64,000 nt of DNA from Atrina japonica (Eukaryota; Mollusca; Bivalvia; Pterioida; Pinnidae). The translations under genes and the position numbers were made by a program. Positions within the stretch are counted from its first letter, which is position 1. Each line of letters opens with the position of its first letter. Where the stretch lies: the NCBI GenBank assembly GCA_030159075.1, contig BROG01000462.1:310001-374000 (forward strand), written 5' to 3'. The notes beneath the pieces were generated by a model. It worked only from the letters and a program-made list of their open reading frames with translations. It made no database searches and was not told where the DNA came from. Positions 42,791 through 52,844 of this stretch are shown piece after piece.

Positions 42791-44727
42791 AAGTACTGAT
42801 ACGAGTTGATGGCAATCGTAAGTTTTAATGAGGTATAATACACTCAGTATACTGAATAGTTTTTAATTCGATAAAATTAGGTTTTACAAAAACAAGTAAC
42901 TAAAAATCGGATCAGACATTTGACCTAACGTGAGTACTATTTATTACGCAATAAACTACATAGATCAGCGATATGATTATAAAATCTTGTGCTTATAAAC
43001 ATTGTTTCATCGATATTAAATTTCTATGCGGCAGGGCAGTATCATACCCTTACGCTATACTTCCTATCAGTACCCTTAAATCCCTATATCAATACGGGTA
43101 CATCATGTAAAACATTTTCCCAACTTCAAAGACTGCCGCAAGTTTTTCATCAATTAAGATCACGTGAATGAGGAATGACGCAACTTCTATGTCCAAAATT
43201 TCAACAAGTTTACTATATTTTCGTCATTTTAAAAAGCAAAAATATACGAATAAAAGTTTTATTTGGAAATATCAATCTTGAAGTTGAGTTTACGTTGCTG
43301 GAATGCACATAACATGCGTCAGTATAATGTGTTATTAACCCAGTACTGCAAAATGTGCTTTGACTTGTTCCCAATAAACAACTTAGCATAACATAACTGC
43401 GTTGATGTTCCATCAGCTCGTAAAAAACGACAATCTTAGCTTTTAGCTTAATCTTAAATTTAAATAGAACAATCCCAGCGAAATATTGCTTTAGTGTAAA
43501 ATAACTAAATATGATGCAAGGACATTTGTTGCAGCATACACATCATTCCACATTTTTATCATGGATTGCCAGCAATAGTATGACGTCAATGTTTTAAACA
43601 TGAATGATAATATCTTGACATATGTCATAAAGCTTATATGTGATATACAAATATTGTAGTACAAAAAGTATTCTTCTATTAATTGTTGGGTAAGGTTTGT
43701 CACTCAATCGGTCTAGGTTTTTGTCTTGGTATGATTCGTCTTGGATGCGCGTTTTCCTTGTAACTTCACTCAACCAGCAAATCTCGTGCACATCTACGAA
43801 GATGATCGGAAAGTAATCATACACCATGTCATGTTTCAGTTTCCATGTAAACACAAAAAAAAAATTGATTATTTTTTGGCATCTGCACTTTGTTTTTGAC
43901 ATTAAATCGTATTGTCGGGTGATTTTTTGTACGGTATACAATCGTTTTATGATTATTACACACATTCCGAAAAAAAATCCTAACTTGGCTAATGTTGCTT
44001 TAATAGTAAGCTTCATGATGTCCAGATTGTGTGTTATACACACAACTGTATAACCAAGTGAATACAGTCAACTTAAAATAAAGGCCACCTCTGTATAAAG
44101 GGCACCTGCCTATAACGGCAATTGAAACGTAACTTATGTTAACATTTGATAACTCATTATAAAGATCACCTGTCCATAACGGTTACTTTGTCCTGTTCCA
44201 TAGAAAAGTGGCATTTCTAATACAGGTTTGACTGTTTATCATTTAAATTGAAATAAAAACCCGTGTTATTTATTTGTTCCTGTAGGAGTTTTTTTCTTTC
44301 ACCGGCTAGTTCGACCTCTGTTCGCACTCTGAAAGATGTCTGACATGGATAAAAACAAGGTTTGATTATTTTGATATAATTGATCTGAGCTAGGAAGATC
44401 CTTGGTATATTTGATAGTGTGAACCATAAGAGAATCGGGAAATGTTTTTTTACCCTTTTCGCACACAATATCTCACAATCATGACAATCTGTTCCATAGA
44501 AGACCGAATTACGACTCCAGACAGTCTGCTGACCTTCCGTCCGGTGCAGGATCGATATATAAAGTCGTAACTATTTATTTTCTTCAATTAAGAACAAGAA
44601 CAGTATTTTGTATTGATCTAAGGACAATTGTCTAGACACATACTGCGTGTGATGGATAGGAAATATACTGCACTCAACTACTGCTGTCCCTTGATGGCAA
44701 TAACCTGCCGAGGTTGTTAGTAGTGCA
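42791..44727. other. Spacer with a MITE-like remnant
   Basis: Around 44,078-44,230 AAAGGCCACCTCTGTATAAA, GGGCACCTGCCTATAACGGC and GATCACCTGTCCATAACGGT are repeated variants of one motif, like ends of a small DNA transposon. Elsewhere no coding region is supported. Confidence 0.4.
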
Positions 44728-45120
44728 TCTATCTATCTATATATCTATCTATCTATCTATCTATCTATCCTTCTGTGCATCTGTTTATCTATATATTTAT
44801 CTATCTATTTGTGCATCTGTCTGTCTATTATACATCTTTTCATGTCTTTTCATCTATCTATCTATCTGTCTATCTATCTATCTATCTGTCTGTCATCTAT
44901 CTATCTGTCTATCCTTCTGTGCATCTGTTTATCTATATATTTATCTATCTATTTGTGCATCTATCTGTCTATTATACATCTTTTTATGTTTTTTCATCTA
45001 TCTATCTATCCTGTGCATCTGTTTATTTATATATTTATCTATCTATTTGTGCATCTATCTGTCTATTATACATCTTTTTTATATATGTCTTTTCATCTAT
45101 CTATCTATCTGTCTGACTGT
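44728..45120. repeat. (TATC)n tract with internal ~100-bp duplication
   Basis: CTAT/CTGT tetranucleotides alternate with a recurring block TTTGTGCATCT-TCTGTCTATTATACATC that appears three times (about 44,809, 44,953 and 45,046). Open frames of 108-192 codons on the plus strand are by-products. Confidence 0.93.
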
Positions 45121-45135
45121 CTGCTACCTATATAG

Positions 45136-45370
45136 AAATCACAGTTTCAAATGTATAAATCTACAGGATGTCCAGAATACATATACAACTCTGGTGAACA
45201 TTGGACAAATACGGACCACTGGAAATCTAGAGATCCGATCATATTACATGGAGGAGTTAGCACGCCCCGTTGACCGGTCACACTCGCCGTGAGTTCATTG
45301 TCAAATTCAAATGAAATATGATAGGAATAAATCCTCGTCACAGTCAGTACAAACGGCGCAACAACCGATC
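45136..45370 (-). mobile_element. PLE tail next to the (TATC)n tract
   Basis: CACAGTTTCAAATGTATAAA, CATATACAACTCTGGTGAAC, ATTACATGGAGGAGTTAGCA, GTTGACCGGTCACACTCGCC, GAATAAATCCTCGTCACAGT and CGGCGCAACAACCG form a diverged but full-length tail in minus orientation, starting about 16 bp after the microsatellite. Confidence 0.75.
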
Positions 45371-45969
45371 CTGGACAGGTAACTGAACATCTCATCTTAT
45401 TGCAAATAAGGTCATTACAAACTTGTCAAATGAATTCCGGCTTTTCTAAGACATTTTCCATTAGATACCACGAAAACGATTATTATTTTGAGATCAGTTG
45501 GAGAAAAGAATAATAATAACAAGTGTCATGATATCATATATTATATCTTATGAGATATTTCCTCGCTTTCACATATCAATAAATAAGGACGGATAAGGTT
45601 ATATACTAGAATAGTTACTTGTGACCCCTTGTGATATCTACCTCTCGCCTAGTATCGACACGGGATATTGTCCAATGAAATATGGGCTGATTATATGCGA
45701 AGGTATTTTAAAAGGAACATTATGAAAAATGGAAAAGAATTTGATTTTCCCTTTTTACTACTTGATGGACAATAACAAATGAGAACTATACACAGACATA
45801 ACAAATCTTAAATTCCTATATATTCTGTAGCAATAAGCTCAGTTCCAGTTTGGTATTCATATACAAATACTAAAGTTGAGTTAATTACTTGCAATTGAAA
45901 ACATGCCAAATCTTGGTTTCTAAGACAATTTCTACAAATTGTAAAGGAATTTAAGAATATTTATGACTG
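45371..45969. other. Spacer, nothing recognised
   Basis: AT-rich sequence without gene or repeat signal. Confidence 0.4.
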
Positions 45970-45979
45970 TATATATATT

Positions 45980-46050
<71 letters not shown>
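45970..46050. repeat. (AT)n microsatellite
   Basis: About 70-80 bp of AT repeats with one TTTAAA interruption. Confidence 0.95.
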
Positions 46051-46052
<2 letters not shown>

Positions 46053-46170
46053 TTGTGTTATTGTACATCAGTGTATTGGCAAAAAACGCCCTTTAATTCA
46101 AATGTATTTGTGTATTTTCTTACATCTATTCTTTGTTCTGTGAGTTAGGTGCTGTTAGTTAGGAACGAGT

Positions 46171-46375
46171 GATTTGTTTGTTTGTTGTGACATGTGAGTT
46201 GTGACACGTGACCTCGGTTTTAGTCTCACCCAAAAGTCTCATCACTTTCACTTTTTATGCCTAGCGTTTTGCGAAGGAACAACACTACTTTTTTTGGTAT
46301 GACCTGCTACTTGGAATCGAAACAGAGACCTGCTGGCGAGTCGAACACTCGGTCACTAGACCACCGCATGCAGTT
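46171..46375 (-). mobile_element. tRNA-derived SINE
   Basis: On the minus strand a tRNA-like head, CGGTGGTCTAGTGACCGAGT then CTGTTTCGATTCCAAGTA (B-box-like), is followed by a body with GTGAAAGTGATGAGACTTTT and an (AACA)n tail at about 46,175. Confidence 0.6.
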
Positions 46376-46384
46376 ATCATAAAT

Positions 46385-46475
46385 GATACGAAAAGCTAGG
46401 ACAGGTACTTCGATTCGAACTTGAGGTCTCGTGCTTGCAGGACCAAGTGTCCCATGCGATGATCACCGTCGACTT
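46385..46475 (-). repeat. tRNA-like SINE head, second
   Basis: Minus strand: GTGATCATCGCATGGGACAC, then GAGACCTCAAGTTCGAATCG with a good B-box match (GTTCGAATC). It lies back to back with the preceding SINE. It is not a closed cloverleaf. Confidence 0.45.
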
Positions 46476-47015
46476 TAGTTAGTTGAAAACACTTTTGTAA
46501 CTATTTCATGAATTCTGACCCCATATAAGATTTTCTAGAAGTATATTATATATAACTAACATTTAGCGATGAATCAATTATGCATCACTCACCTAAAGAA
46601 ATCACGGTTCCAAAGGTGAAAAAGATTCAACATCACGAATGTCAAGTGGTTATTATGGATCTACATTTTTTCAGAATATTACATTAATTACAACCTTAAG
46701 GACAATGTTCTAAATATATTAAAATGAAAATCGAACTTCAAGAATATAAATGTCATTGGATAGCCTACACAAATCCATTTACCTGCAGTTTATAAAATAC
46801 GGCTAATGGCTATAACAGAGAAAGAACATCTGTTATACATATTTATTGATAGTTCTAGCTATGCGAATACAATATATAATTAGTTATAGGCATCTCCCTG
46901 GCATGCATTTTGAATTTTGCCGCCAGGGGAGCTTTTTAACGGTTTTTGATGACTTCATCAGATTCCTGGCTCGTTTGGTCAATTCAAAATGCGTACCAGG
47001 GAGCCGCCTGTGTTG
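46476..47015. other. Spacer, nothing recognised
   Basis: AT-rich up to about 46,880, then composition rises in GC toward the promoter-like segment. Confidence 0.35.
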
Positions 47016-47020
47016 TCATA

Positions 47021-47160
47021 ACCGGAAGTCTGTCATACCGGAAGTGAGGTCATGTTGTCATGGCAATAAGGAGAAAGAGCCAATCGTTGAGCCTTGGAGG
47101 CGTGTCCATGACCGGAAGTTGAAGGTTGTTGGGGCTTCCATCTTGGATAACGAGCCAATG
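47021..47160 (+). promoter_or_regulatory. Cluster of ETS-, CCAAT- and YY1-like motifs
   Basis: ACCGGAAGT occurs three times on the plus strand (47,021, 47,037 and 47,111), a strong match to the ETS/GABP core. GAGCCAAT occurs twice (about 47,077 and 47,152), and CCATCTTGG (about 47,138) is the reverse of a CAAGATGG YY1-like core. The segment is GC-richer than its surroundings and lies 210-350 bp upstream of the virus-like structural ORF. Promoter function is inference. Confidence 0.4.
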
Positions 47161-47372
47161 AGAGCCTTCGTTGCAAGAGGTCGGGGTCACGAGAGGCCAA
47201 CGGCTAAAGATAGAAGTCGGGTTTTTTCCAGTTTTGGGTTGAGAGTGCATCTATTTTTAGAACCGAAACTTTGGTTTTTTTTTCAGGTTTGTGAAGTCAG
47301 AAGAACTCTCTCATAAAAATACTATTCAATTCAGGTATGACTCAGCTTAAGATCGATTTCTGATTGAGTTTA

Positions 47373-47796
47373 AAGGCCGACCCATCTATTCCGTTCCCTT
47401 TTAATACGTTTTCCAAGTGTACTAGGTTATAAACTCGGCATTGATGCCATTGACACGAATGAGGGTATGATCGAGGGTATGGATCGATGTCACACAAACA
47501 TGCCACGGTATCCACCCGATTTAAATATTGGTATGAGTGGCATCTATGTCTCCAGTAACTTTGCCGAAAGTCAAATTGTGGGTTCACAATCATTACCATT
47601 ATTACGTGTGGTCCCTTTTCAAACGGGTCAATTGCTCAATCATCTACATTGGGAACCTTTTCATTACAATTATGTGGGTTTAAATAAAAAGTATTTTGAT
47701 ACCATTGAAATACAATTGATAGATGACATGGGTCGTAAAATTCATTTTCTAGGAGGAAAAGTGATTGCCAAACTTCATTTTCGTCATGTGATTTAA
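47373..47796 (+). pseudogene. Polinton/Maverick-type structural protein fragment (C-terminal part)
   Basis: Open from after a stop at 47,370 to TAA at 47,794, about 140 codons, with the first ATG at 47,467. The order SSNFAESQIVG, LPLLRVVP, FDTIEIQLIDD and GGKVIAKLHFR matches the conserved C-terminal pattern of a virus-like structural protein family common in Polinton/Maverick-type elements of invertebrates (bind-and-LHFR ending). The N-terminal two-thirds of such a protein is absent or beyond stops, so it is annotated as a fragment. Family assignment is by remembered motif pattern. Confidence 0.55.
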
Positions 47797-48113
47797 TCAT
47801 AAAATGAAGTGCATCACAGGACTTTGGTCAGTTGATGACCGAGAGTTATCGTGTCAACATCTGGTATTGAACCTCTACCAATAGGAAACCTCCGAAAAAA
47901 GAAAATGAAATGAGAAAAGAAAAGATGAAAATACTAAAGGTGCGGAAAGGGAAGAAACAGAGAGAAGAAGAGAAACAGAGATGAAGTGAAGCAGAGAGAA
48001 GAAGAGAAACAGACAGAAGAAGAAGGACAGAGAGAAAGAATGGGGGAAATGATGGAAAGACAGAGTCAGGAAAAGACAGAAGGACGGGAAAAGACAGAAT
48101 AACAGAGAGATGA

Positions 48114-48296
48114 GGGAGAAGAAGAACAGAGGCAGAGAATGAAAAGAAAGAGAGGGGACGTCCACGAAAATTATCCATAGAGAGAACAAAAGAAGTAGAA
48201 GGACAGAGGGAAGGAGTGAAAAGAAAGAGCGGACGACCACGAAAAGTAGAACCGAAAGAAATACCTCATGATATTTTAATGTTTTTACGACAATAA
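48114..48296 (+). CDS. AT-hook ORF in a purine-rich segment (partial)
   Basis: Open from after TGA at 48,111 to TAA at 48,294. It contains two AT-hook cores, RGRPRK (about 48,153-48,170) and SGRPRK (about 48,228-48,245), and ends EIPHDILMFLRQ. Upstream, from about 47,880, the plus strand is almost pure purine and would encode a long Glu/Lys/Arg/Gln-rich, coiled-coil-like segment in shifting frames. AT-hooks bind the minor groove of AT-rich DNA. There is no in-frame ATG, so the gene is partial or broken. The minus-strand 180-codon frame here is a shadow of the purine bias. Confidence 0.45.
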   Translation, partial: GRRRTEAENEKKERGRPRKLSIERTKEVEGQREGVKRKSGRPRKVEPKEIPHDILMFLRQ

Positions 48297-48320
48297 CTAA
48301 GCGATTTCCGTCAGTCTCCC

Positions 48321-48434
48321 ATGTACGGTGACACTTTTCATTTACAATTAAATGATAATAATGGTAACCGAGCAGGTATGATGTATCATGTGCACAAAGA
48401 ACAACGACAAGTAGCATGGGATCCTTTTTGGTAA
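48321..48434 (+). CDS. Small ORF of 37 codons, function unknown
   Basis: ATG at 48,321 to TAA at 48,432, beginning MYGDTFHLQLNDNNG and ending QVAWDPFW. It lies 24 bp after the AT-hook ORF and 150 bp before the BIR ORF. Composition looks coding-like and it continues the compact, same-strand layout of the cluster. I do not recognise the protein. Confidence 0.35.
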   Translation: MYGDTFHLQLNDNNGNRAGMMYHVHKEQRQVAWDPFW

Positions 48435-48586
48435 TAGTGTAGACCTACCGTTGATACAATTTGTGTTTCAGGACAAAAAACGTAAAAATATGAATGATTT
48501 TGGTCTGATCTAAAAATATACATTATGGCCCTTATAAAAAGGGTGGGAATCCACATCATGGACAATTCACTTCCAGACACGATGAA

Positions 48587-49018
48587 ATGAACATCAAGTA
48601 TGGATACTTTTTCATCGACGATCGGGTAGAAGTGGATAGTGTATCGAGAGACAACCTTTTACAAGTGACAAGGAGTCCACCTACAGAAAGCAGACAGGGT
48701 GTGACCACTTTTAAACTAAGACCTGCTACCGTCAGAGGATTATCGTTTCATCAGGAATTAAGAATACCTTTAGCCTTACCTAATTTGTGTTCGTATGAAT
48801 CCAGGCATCTGACGTTTAAAGATCATTATGGAAAATATCTACCGGGACCTAAACAGACAGAATCAGCCAGAGCAGGATTTGTGTATTTAGGGAACGGTGA
48901 CCGCGTTCAGTGTTTTTGTTGTGACGCCTGTTTAAAAGATTGGGAATGGTCCGATAATGATTATACAGAACATCGACGTTGGTCTAAAGATTGTGCTTTC
49001 AGTCAACTGGTGATATAA
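48587..49018 (+). CDS. BIR-domain protein (inhibitor-of-apoptosis type)
   Basis: A complete 143-codon frame. Residues about 67-140 match a BIR domain: ESRHLTFKDHYGKYLPGP, then ARAGFVYLGNGDRVQCFCC, LKDWEWSDNDYTEHRRW and SKDC. The zinc ligands fit C-x2-C-x16-H-x6-C. BIR domains bind caspases or IAP-antagonist-type peptides and are found in cellular IAPs and in several large DNA viruses. No RING follows, and no intron is needed. The N-terminal 60 residues are unrecognised. Same-strand neighbours suggest it belongs to the virus-like cluster rather than to a host IAP gene, but a captured host exon is possible. Confidence 0.75.
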   Translation: MNIKYGYFFIDDRVEVDSVSRDNLLQVTRSPPTESRQGVTTFKLRPATVRGLSFHQELRIPLALPNLCSYESRHLTFKDHYGKYLPGPKQTESARAGFVYLGNGDRVQCFCCDACLKDWEWSDNDYTEHRRWSKDCAFSQLVI

Positions 49019-49101
49019 AAACAAAAAACCTGTGTGGAGCCTCCCTAATTTGGACTACATATAGAATACGAAGAACAGGTATAAAGAAAAGTGAAGTGTA
49101 G

Positions 49102-49395
49102 ACTCATCCTTACTTCATTTGTGGTGAAATTGGACATTGGTTCCCTAGATGTCTTAAGAATAACGGGACGGTAACAACAACAACAGCGACAACATCAGTA
49201 AGAGTAGAACATGAGAACAAAGTAGAAAATCGATATCGTCAATCGGACCAGTGTTATTAACGTCATCAGTCAGGTCATTGGGCTTATGAATGTCCCGAAC
49301 AGACTTCAAAAGGAGTCAAACGTAAACTCAACATGATGCTCAAGATGGGAGGAAAACCCAACAAGAAAGTGAAAGTGAAAACCGAAAGGAAGTGA
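49102..49395 (+). pseudogene. Zinc-knuckle protein, interrupted
   Basis: One frame runs from after a TAG at 49,099 to TGA at 49,393, with a TAA at 49,258. It contains CGEIGHWFPRC (about 49,120-49,152) and, after the stop, HQSGHWAYECP (about 49,264-49,296), each the C-terminal part of a CCHC knuckle. The first Cys of knuckle 1 falls in the stop region. The end is Lys/Arg-rich (VKVKTERK), like a nuclear-localisation or nucleic-acid-binding tail. It follows the BIR ORF by about 80 bp on the same strand. Confidence 0.55.
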
Positions 49396-49399
49396 TTTT

Positions 49400-50085
49400 T
49401 TGTACTGTTATCATGTAAATACGTTTACTGTCACAGCGTCAAGTAATCCGAACCGACCGATCTAGAACAAAAGCTAAAGTTCGTTTGCTCCGTTCTGTAT
49501 GGGCAAGATCAACCGTAGACAAAGTGACAAAAGTTTGTTTGCTTGTTTCAAGATTGTTTCAATGTGATGAACATTTTCAAATTAATAAGTGTTTTCAAAG
49601 TTAATCATCGTTATCAAAGTCAATCAGTGTTTCAAAGTTCATTCTTATGTATTGTACATAGTCACACAGGGACGGCCCTAATCCTCTGTCGACTATCTAA
49701 AAAGTTTTTAGCGGGGTATTAAACTTATTAAAAATTGAACTGGCGTTTGTGTATTATGTCTGGGTATAAGGTGTAAACGTAGAGTTTAGAGTACACTTGG
49801 AGTCCTGCTCTAGTATGTACAAGGTAGACACAAAGGTACATAGAGTGATCTGGTGTAAAACACCATTGACAAAACTATGAGTATGACCAGAAGGATACCA
49901 AGAGTAACAGTGTAACACTTAGAGTAGAAGAGATACAGAGAGAGAAAATAGGGGTATACAAAGGATCTATATTTTATTGTTGAGACTATAGAACTGCTCT
50001 AATCAGTCAAAGGTTTCTTTTCGTAAAGGTTAGATGGCCCTGAAAAAGGACCGTTTGTGTTTTAAGCTTTAAACATATTGTCCGT
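49400..50085. other. Spacer at the end of the virus-like cluster
   Basis: Holds a short imperfect tandem of a TTTCAAAGTTAATCATCG-like unit at about 49,575-49,640. No gene is supported. Confidence 0.4.
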
Positions 50086-50240
50086 TTACTCCGCCGTCTT
50101 TCTCCCTTTTTTAAACTTCACGAGCTCCACCCATTCATCGATGTTCGTTAGCCATCCTACTTTTCTTCCCACTCTATCGGCATACAAAATCCGTTTTTTT
50201 TTTCTTGTACTTCACCCCTCGTGTTTACGAATTCAGCCAT
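50086..50240 (-). pseudogene. Small minus-strand ORF with a poly-A frameshift
   Basis: An ATG on the minus strand at 50,240 starts MAEFVNTRGEVQEKK. After a run of ten A residues (50,194-50,203) a different frame continues with RILYADRVGRKVGWL and ends RKTAE at TAA (50,086). The two halves look coding-like but are out of phase by the homopolymer length, either a real frameshift or a sequencing error. It is convergent with the BIR cluster. The protein is not recognised. Confidence 0.35.
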
Positions 50241-50249
50241 GATCAAGCA

Positions 50250-51026
50250 ATGACTATAGACTCTTAGACATACTCAGCAGGGTGCGACGTCACGCATCCC
50301 GTGAGCGTTTCTTCTCCTTCTTGTTGAACATCGTTTAGTGAAAAAAAAATAGAGAGTATCTATACAGAAGCAATTCACAAAATTATTCTGTCACACAGAA
50401 GAAAAAAAAAATGACACGGTGCAGTGTGATCGTTACTATCAGAGTCTACTGATGAAACTCAAATTGTATAGATAAAGTTGTTTATTAATCTTATTCTGTA
50501 CTGCAAGAAAAATATTTTTATTACAATAGTCCAGTTATAAATTAAAACATGCATCAGTATTCTATTTTATAAACAATTTCAAATAAACGACGATTTGATG
50601 TGGAAGGTTTATTGAGGAATGTGGTAATTATATCACCACTGTTGGCAAACAAATTTTGTGACCGAACTGCACCGCGGTTCTGAGAACTATTTTCAAATAA
50701 CATTCAGAAATTATCTAAACGGCATAAGATGAGAAATGAACATCCAGTTAAGAAAAAGGAAAATCAGGAAACGTTATTATAGGATGTCATCTTCTACTCT
50801 ATAGTATGACTACACAAAACCTTGCAAGATATACCATAAGAATGATTATTATACATTTACGAAAAAATGCAATATCATATACGTCGTGAACCGGTTTTGA
50901 TGTTCCGGAACTACGCATGTTTTTGATTCTATTGTAATTTGTTGTAAATTAAATGAAATGTTTTGAATCATGATCATTGGTTTATTGACAAGGGTGTGCA
51001 ATAGAAATGCTATTCAATATATAAAA
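50250..51026. other. Spacer, nothing recognised
   Basis: No coding region, repeat or element end identified. Confidence 0.4.
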
Positions 51027-51172
51027 ATATCACATACCAAAGTATAGATCTCTAGGATGTGCAGGAGACATATACTAAGTTGGTGGAATTGGACAAACAT
51101 GGACCTCTGGAAATCCAGAGGTGGGATCCTGTGCCATAGAGGAGTAAAAATCCCCTTTTGACGGGTCTCAAT
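51027..51172 (-). mobile_element. PLE tail, truncated
   Basis: CACATACCAAAGTATAGATC, GACAAACATGGACCTCTGGA, CCAGAGGTGGGATCCTGTGC and GAGGAGTAAAAATCCCC follow the tail in minus orientation up to GACGGGTCTCA. Confidence 0.75.
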
Positions 51173-51398
51173 TTGTTATGCCCTCGTTCTTGGTGCCGCA
51201 TTTTCCTCGCCAAACATTCGGGTTTATTTTTGTTTTCAACATATACATTCAATATCCTATACTTACAGTATGTACTTCAGAAACCAGAATCACTATCACT
51301 GTTGCTGACTGACAGGCAATCTATATAAGTCGATGGAAATATGTATTCACTCAGTTTTCCTCGAACATGCATTAATGGGCGAAAGAGGTATAAAACGA

Positions 51399-51603
51399 AA
51401 TTCTGGTCGGTCAATAGGGGATGCCTACTCCTCCGTGGATTTCCAAGAGTATTTAGTTGTTCCATGGTCACCAGGTTTGTATATGTATCCTGAACATCCT
51501 GAAAACTATACTTTTGTGTCTGACAAACAAGTTCTTCTGGAAATCCAGACTTGGAATAAGGTTCCGTGGAGGAATAAGTATCCCCTGTCGACCGGCCATA
51601 CAC
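51399..51603. mobile_element. Inverted pair of PLE tails (tail to tail)
   Basis: 51,399-51,527 is plus-oriented (GGTCGGTCAATAGGGGATGC, ACTCCTCCGTGGATTTCC, CTGAACATCCTG). 51,530-51,603 is minus-oriented (CTGGAAATCCAGACTTGGAA, AATAAGTATCCCCTGTCGAC, CGGCCATACACG). The two 3' ends face each other with almost no spacer, giving an imperfect palindrome of about 200 bp. Confidence 0.75.
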
Positions 51604-51844
51604 GACTTTAGTCCATGATTAAATTAATTTCAAAGCAATCGGGAAAGAAAATATACATTATAATCAATCACATTTCAACGAATATTCTGTTATTTAAAAA
51701 TGGTGATTCCAAACAAGTTCACTATAACGACTGTGAATTTGGAAAAACGTTAAAACGCGATTCTTTATAGTCTTGAGACAACAACTTGACTGCAGTGTAA
51801 CTCTGTAAATGACGTGATCGCATATTGAACAGGGACTGTCATAT

Positions 51845-52110
51845 TATAGGTAATATTATAAACATAATACTAAAGTTAAAGTTTGGCAAACAAAATGCTT
51901 AATAAATGCTCAAGACAACCGCTTTTATAGATAACACTCGAATTCAAAACAAATGTAGAATTCTGAAACACAAAGTGGATTCATGCAAAGCCAAAATAAC
52001 CTAAATGTATTCCTAAAACCGTTTGAGAGAATTCAGTGTAAATAGATGACTATTTTAGCTTTTTGTGAATTTAAAATTCAAACGATACTATTAATTAGAA
52101 TTACCGACAT
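51845..52110. repeat. Composite dispersed repeat, one unit
   Basis: ATTATAAACATAATACTAAA, ATGCTCAAGACAACCG, AAAGTGGATTCATGCAAAGC, CTAAATGTATTCCTAAAACC and GATGACTATTTTAGC match the roughly 200-bp unit with a small insertion near 51,880. Confidence 0.6.
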
Positions 52111-52504
52111 ACAAAAAATTTTATCTTCGTAGCTCAGCTTTAAAGGCATATATGCTGTCTATATAAAAAGAATTCCTGCGTTATGCCAAAAATTGATTAA
52201 AAATCTAAAAAGATATATTACTGCAGAAATTTTATCGTGTATATATTGCCTGGAATGGATAAAATAAAGTACGCCGACGCTTGATATTCCTATCATCCAT
52301 TTAAGAATACAAATGTTTACCCACCCATCCCTGACGCGCTCCATTTCCCCTGTCATATATCTTCTCATTCGGAATGCTCCATAGAGTTATAGTTCTTGAT
52401 ACGAAACAACTATGGATCATCAAATTCTTTTTCATAAATCTCTTGGAAAATGTTGTTTTGAAAAAATATCCTTAAAACATTAATGATAATTGTTTTACTT
52501 TTTA
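52111..52504. other. Spacer, nothing recognised
   Basis: AT-rich sequence without gene or repeat signal. Confidence 0.4.
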
Positions 52505-52557
52505 GCAGCAGTAGTAGTAGTATAGTAGTGGTATTAGTAGCGTTGGTAGCAGTAGTG

Positions 52558-52594
<37 letters not shown>

Positions 52595-52840
52595 TAGTAG
52601 TAGTAGTAGTTATGACAGTAACATAGTTAGCGATAGTAGTATTAGAGGGAATAGGACTAACATTACCAGTAATAGTAGTAACAGCAGCATTGTTGTTGCT
52701 GCTGCTGCTGTTGTTGAAAGAGTATTAGTTATTGTTGTTGTTGATATTGTTGAAGTAAACGTAATAGTAGTGTTAACAATAACAACATTAGTATTATAGT
52801 TTTTGTAGTAACAACACCAGTACCAGAATAAGAAGTAACA
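52505..52840. repeat. (TAG)n / (GTT)n trinucleotide-rich tract
   Basis: An almost regular TAG repeat at 52,505-52,620 decays into GCT/GTT/GTA-rich sequence to about 52,840. Open minus-strand frames are by-products. Confidence 0.85.
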
Positions 52841-52844
52841 CAAA

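Noticed and set aside
44714..45292. Plus-strand 192-codon frame as a membrane protein
   Set aside because: Translation of a TATC tetranucleotide tract; its Ile/Tyr/Leu/Ser content only mimics membrane segments.
47875..48417. Minus-strand 180-codon hydrophobic frame
   Set aside because: Shadow of the purine-rich plus strand, where the AT-hook cores support coding on the plus strand instead.
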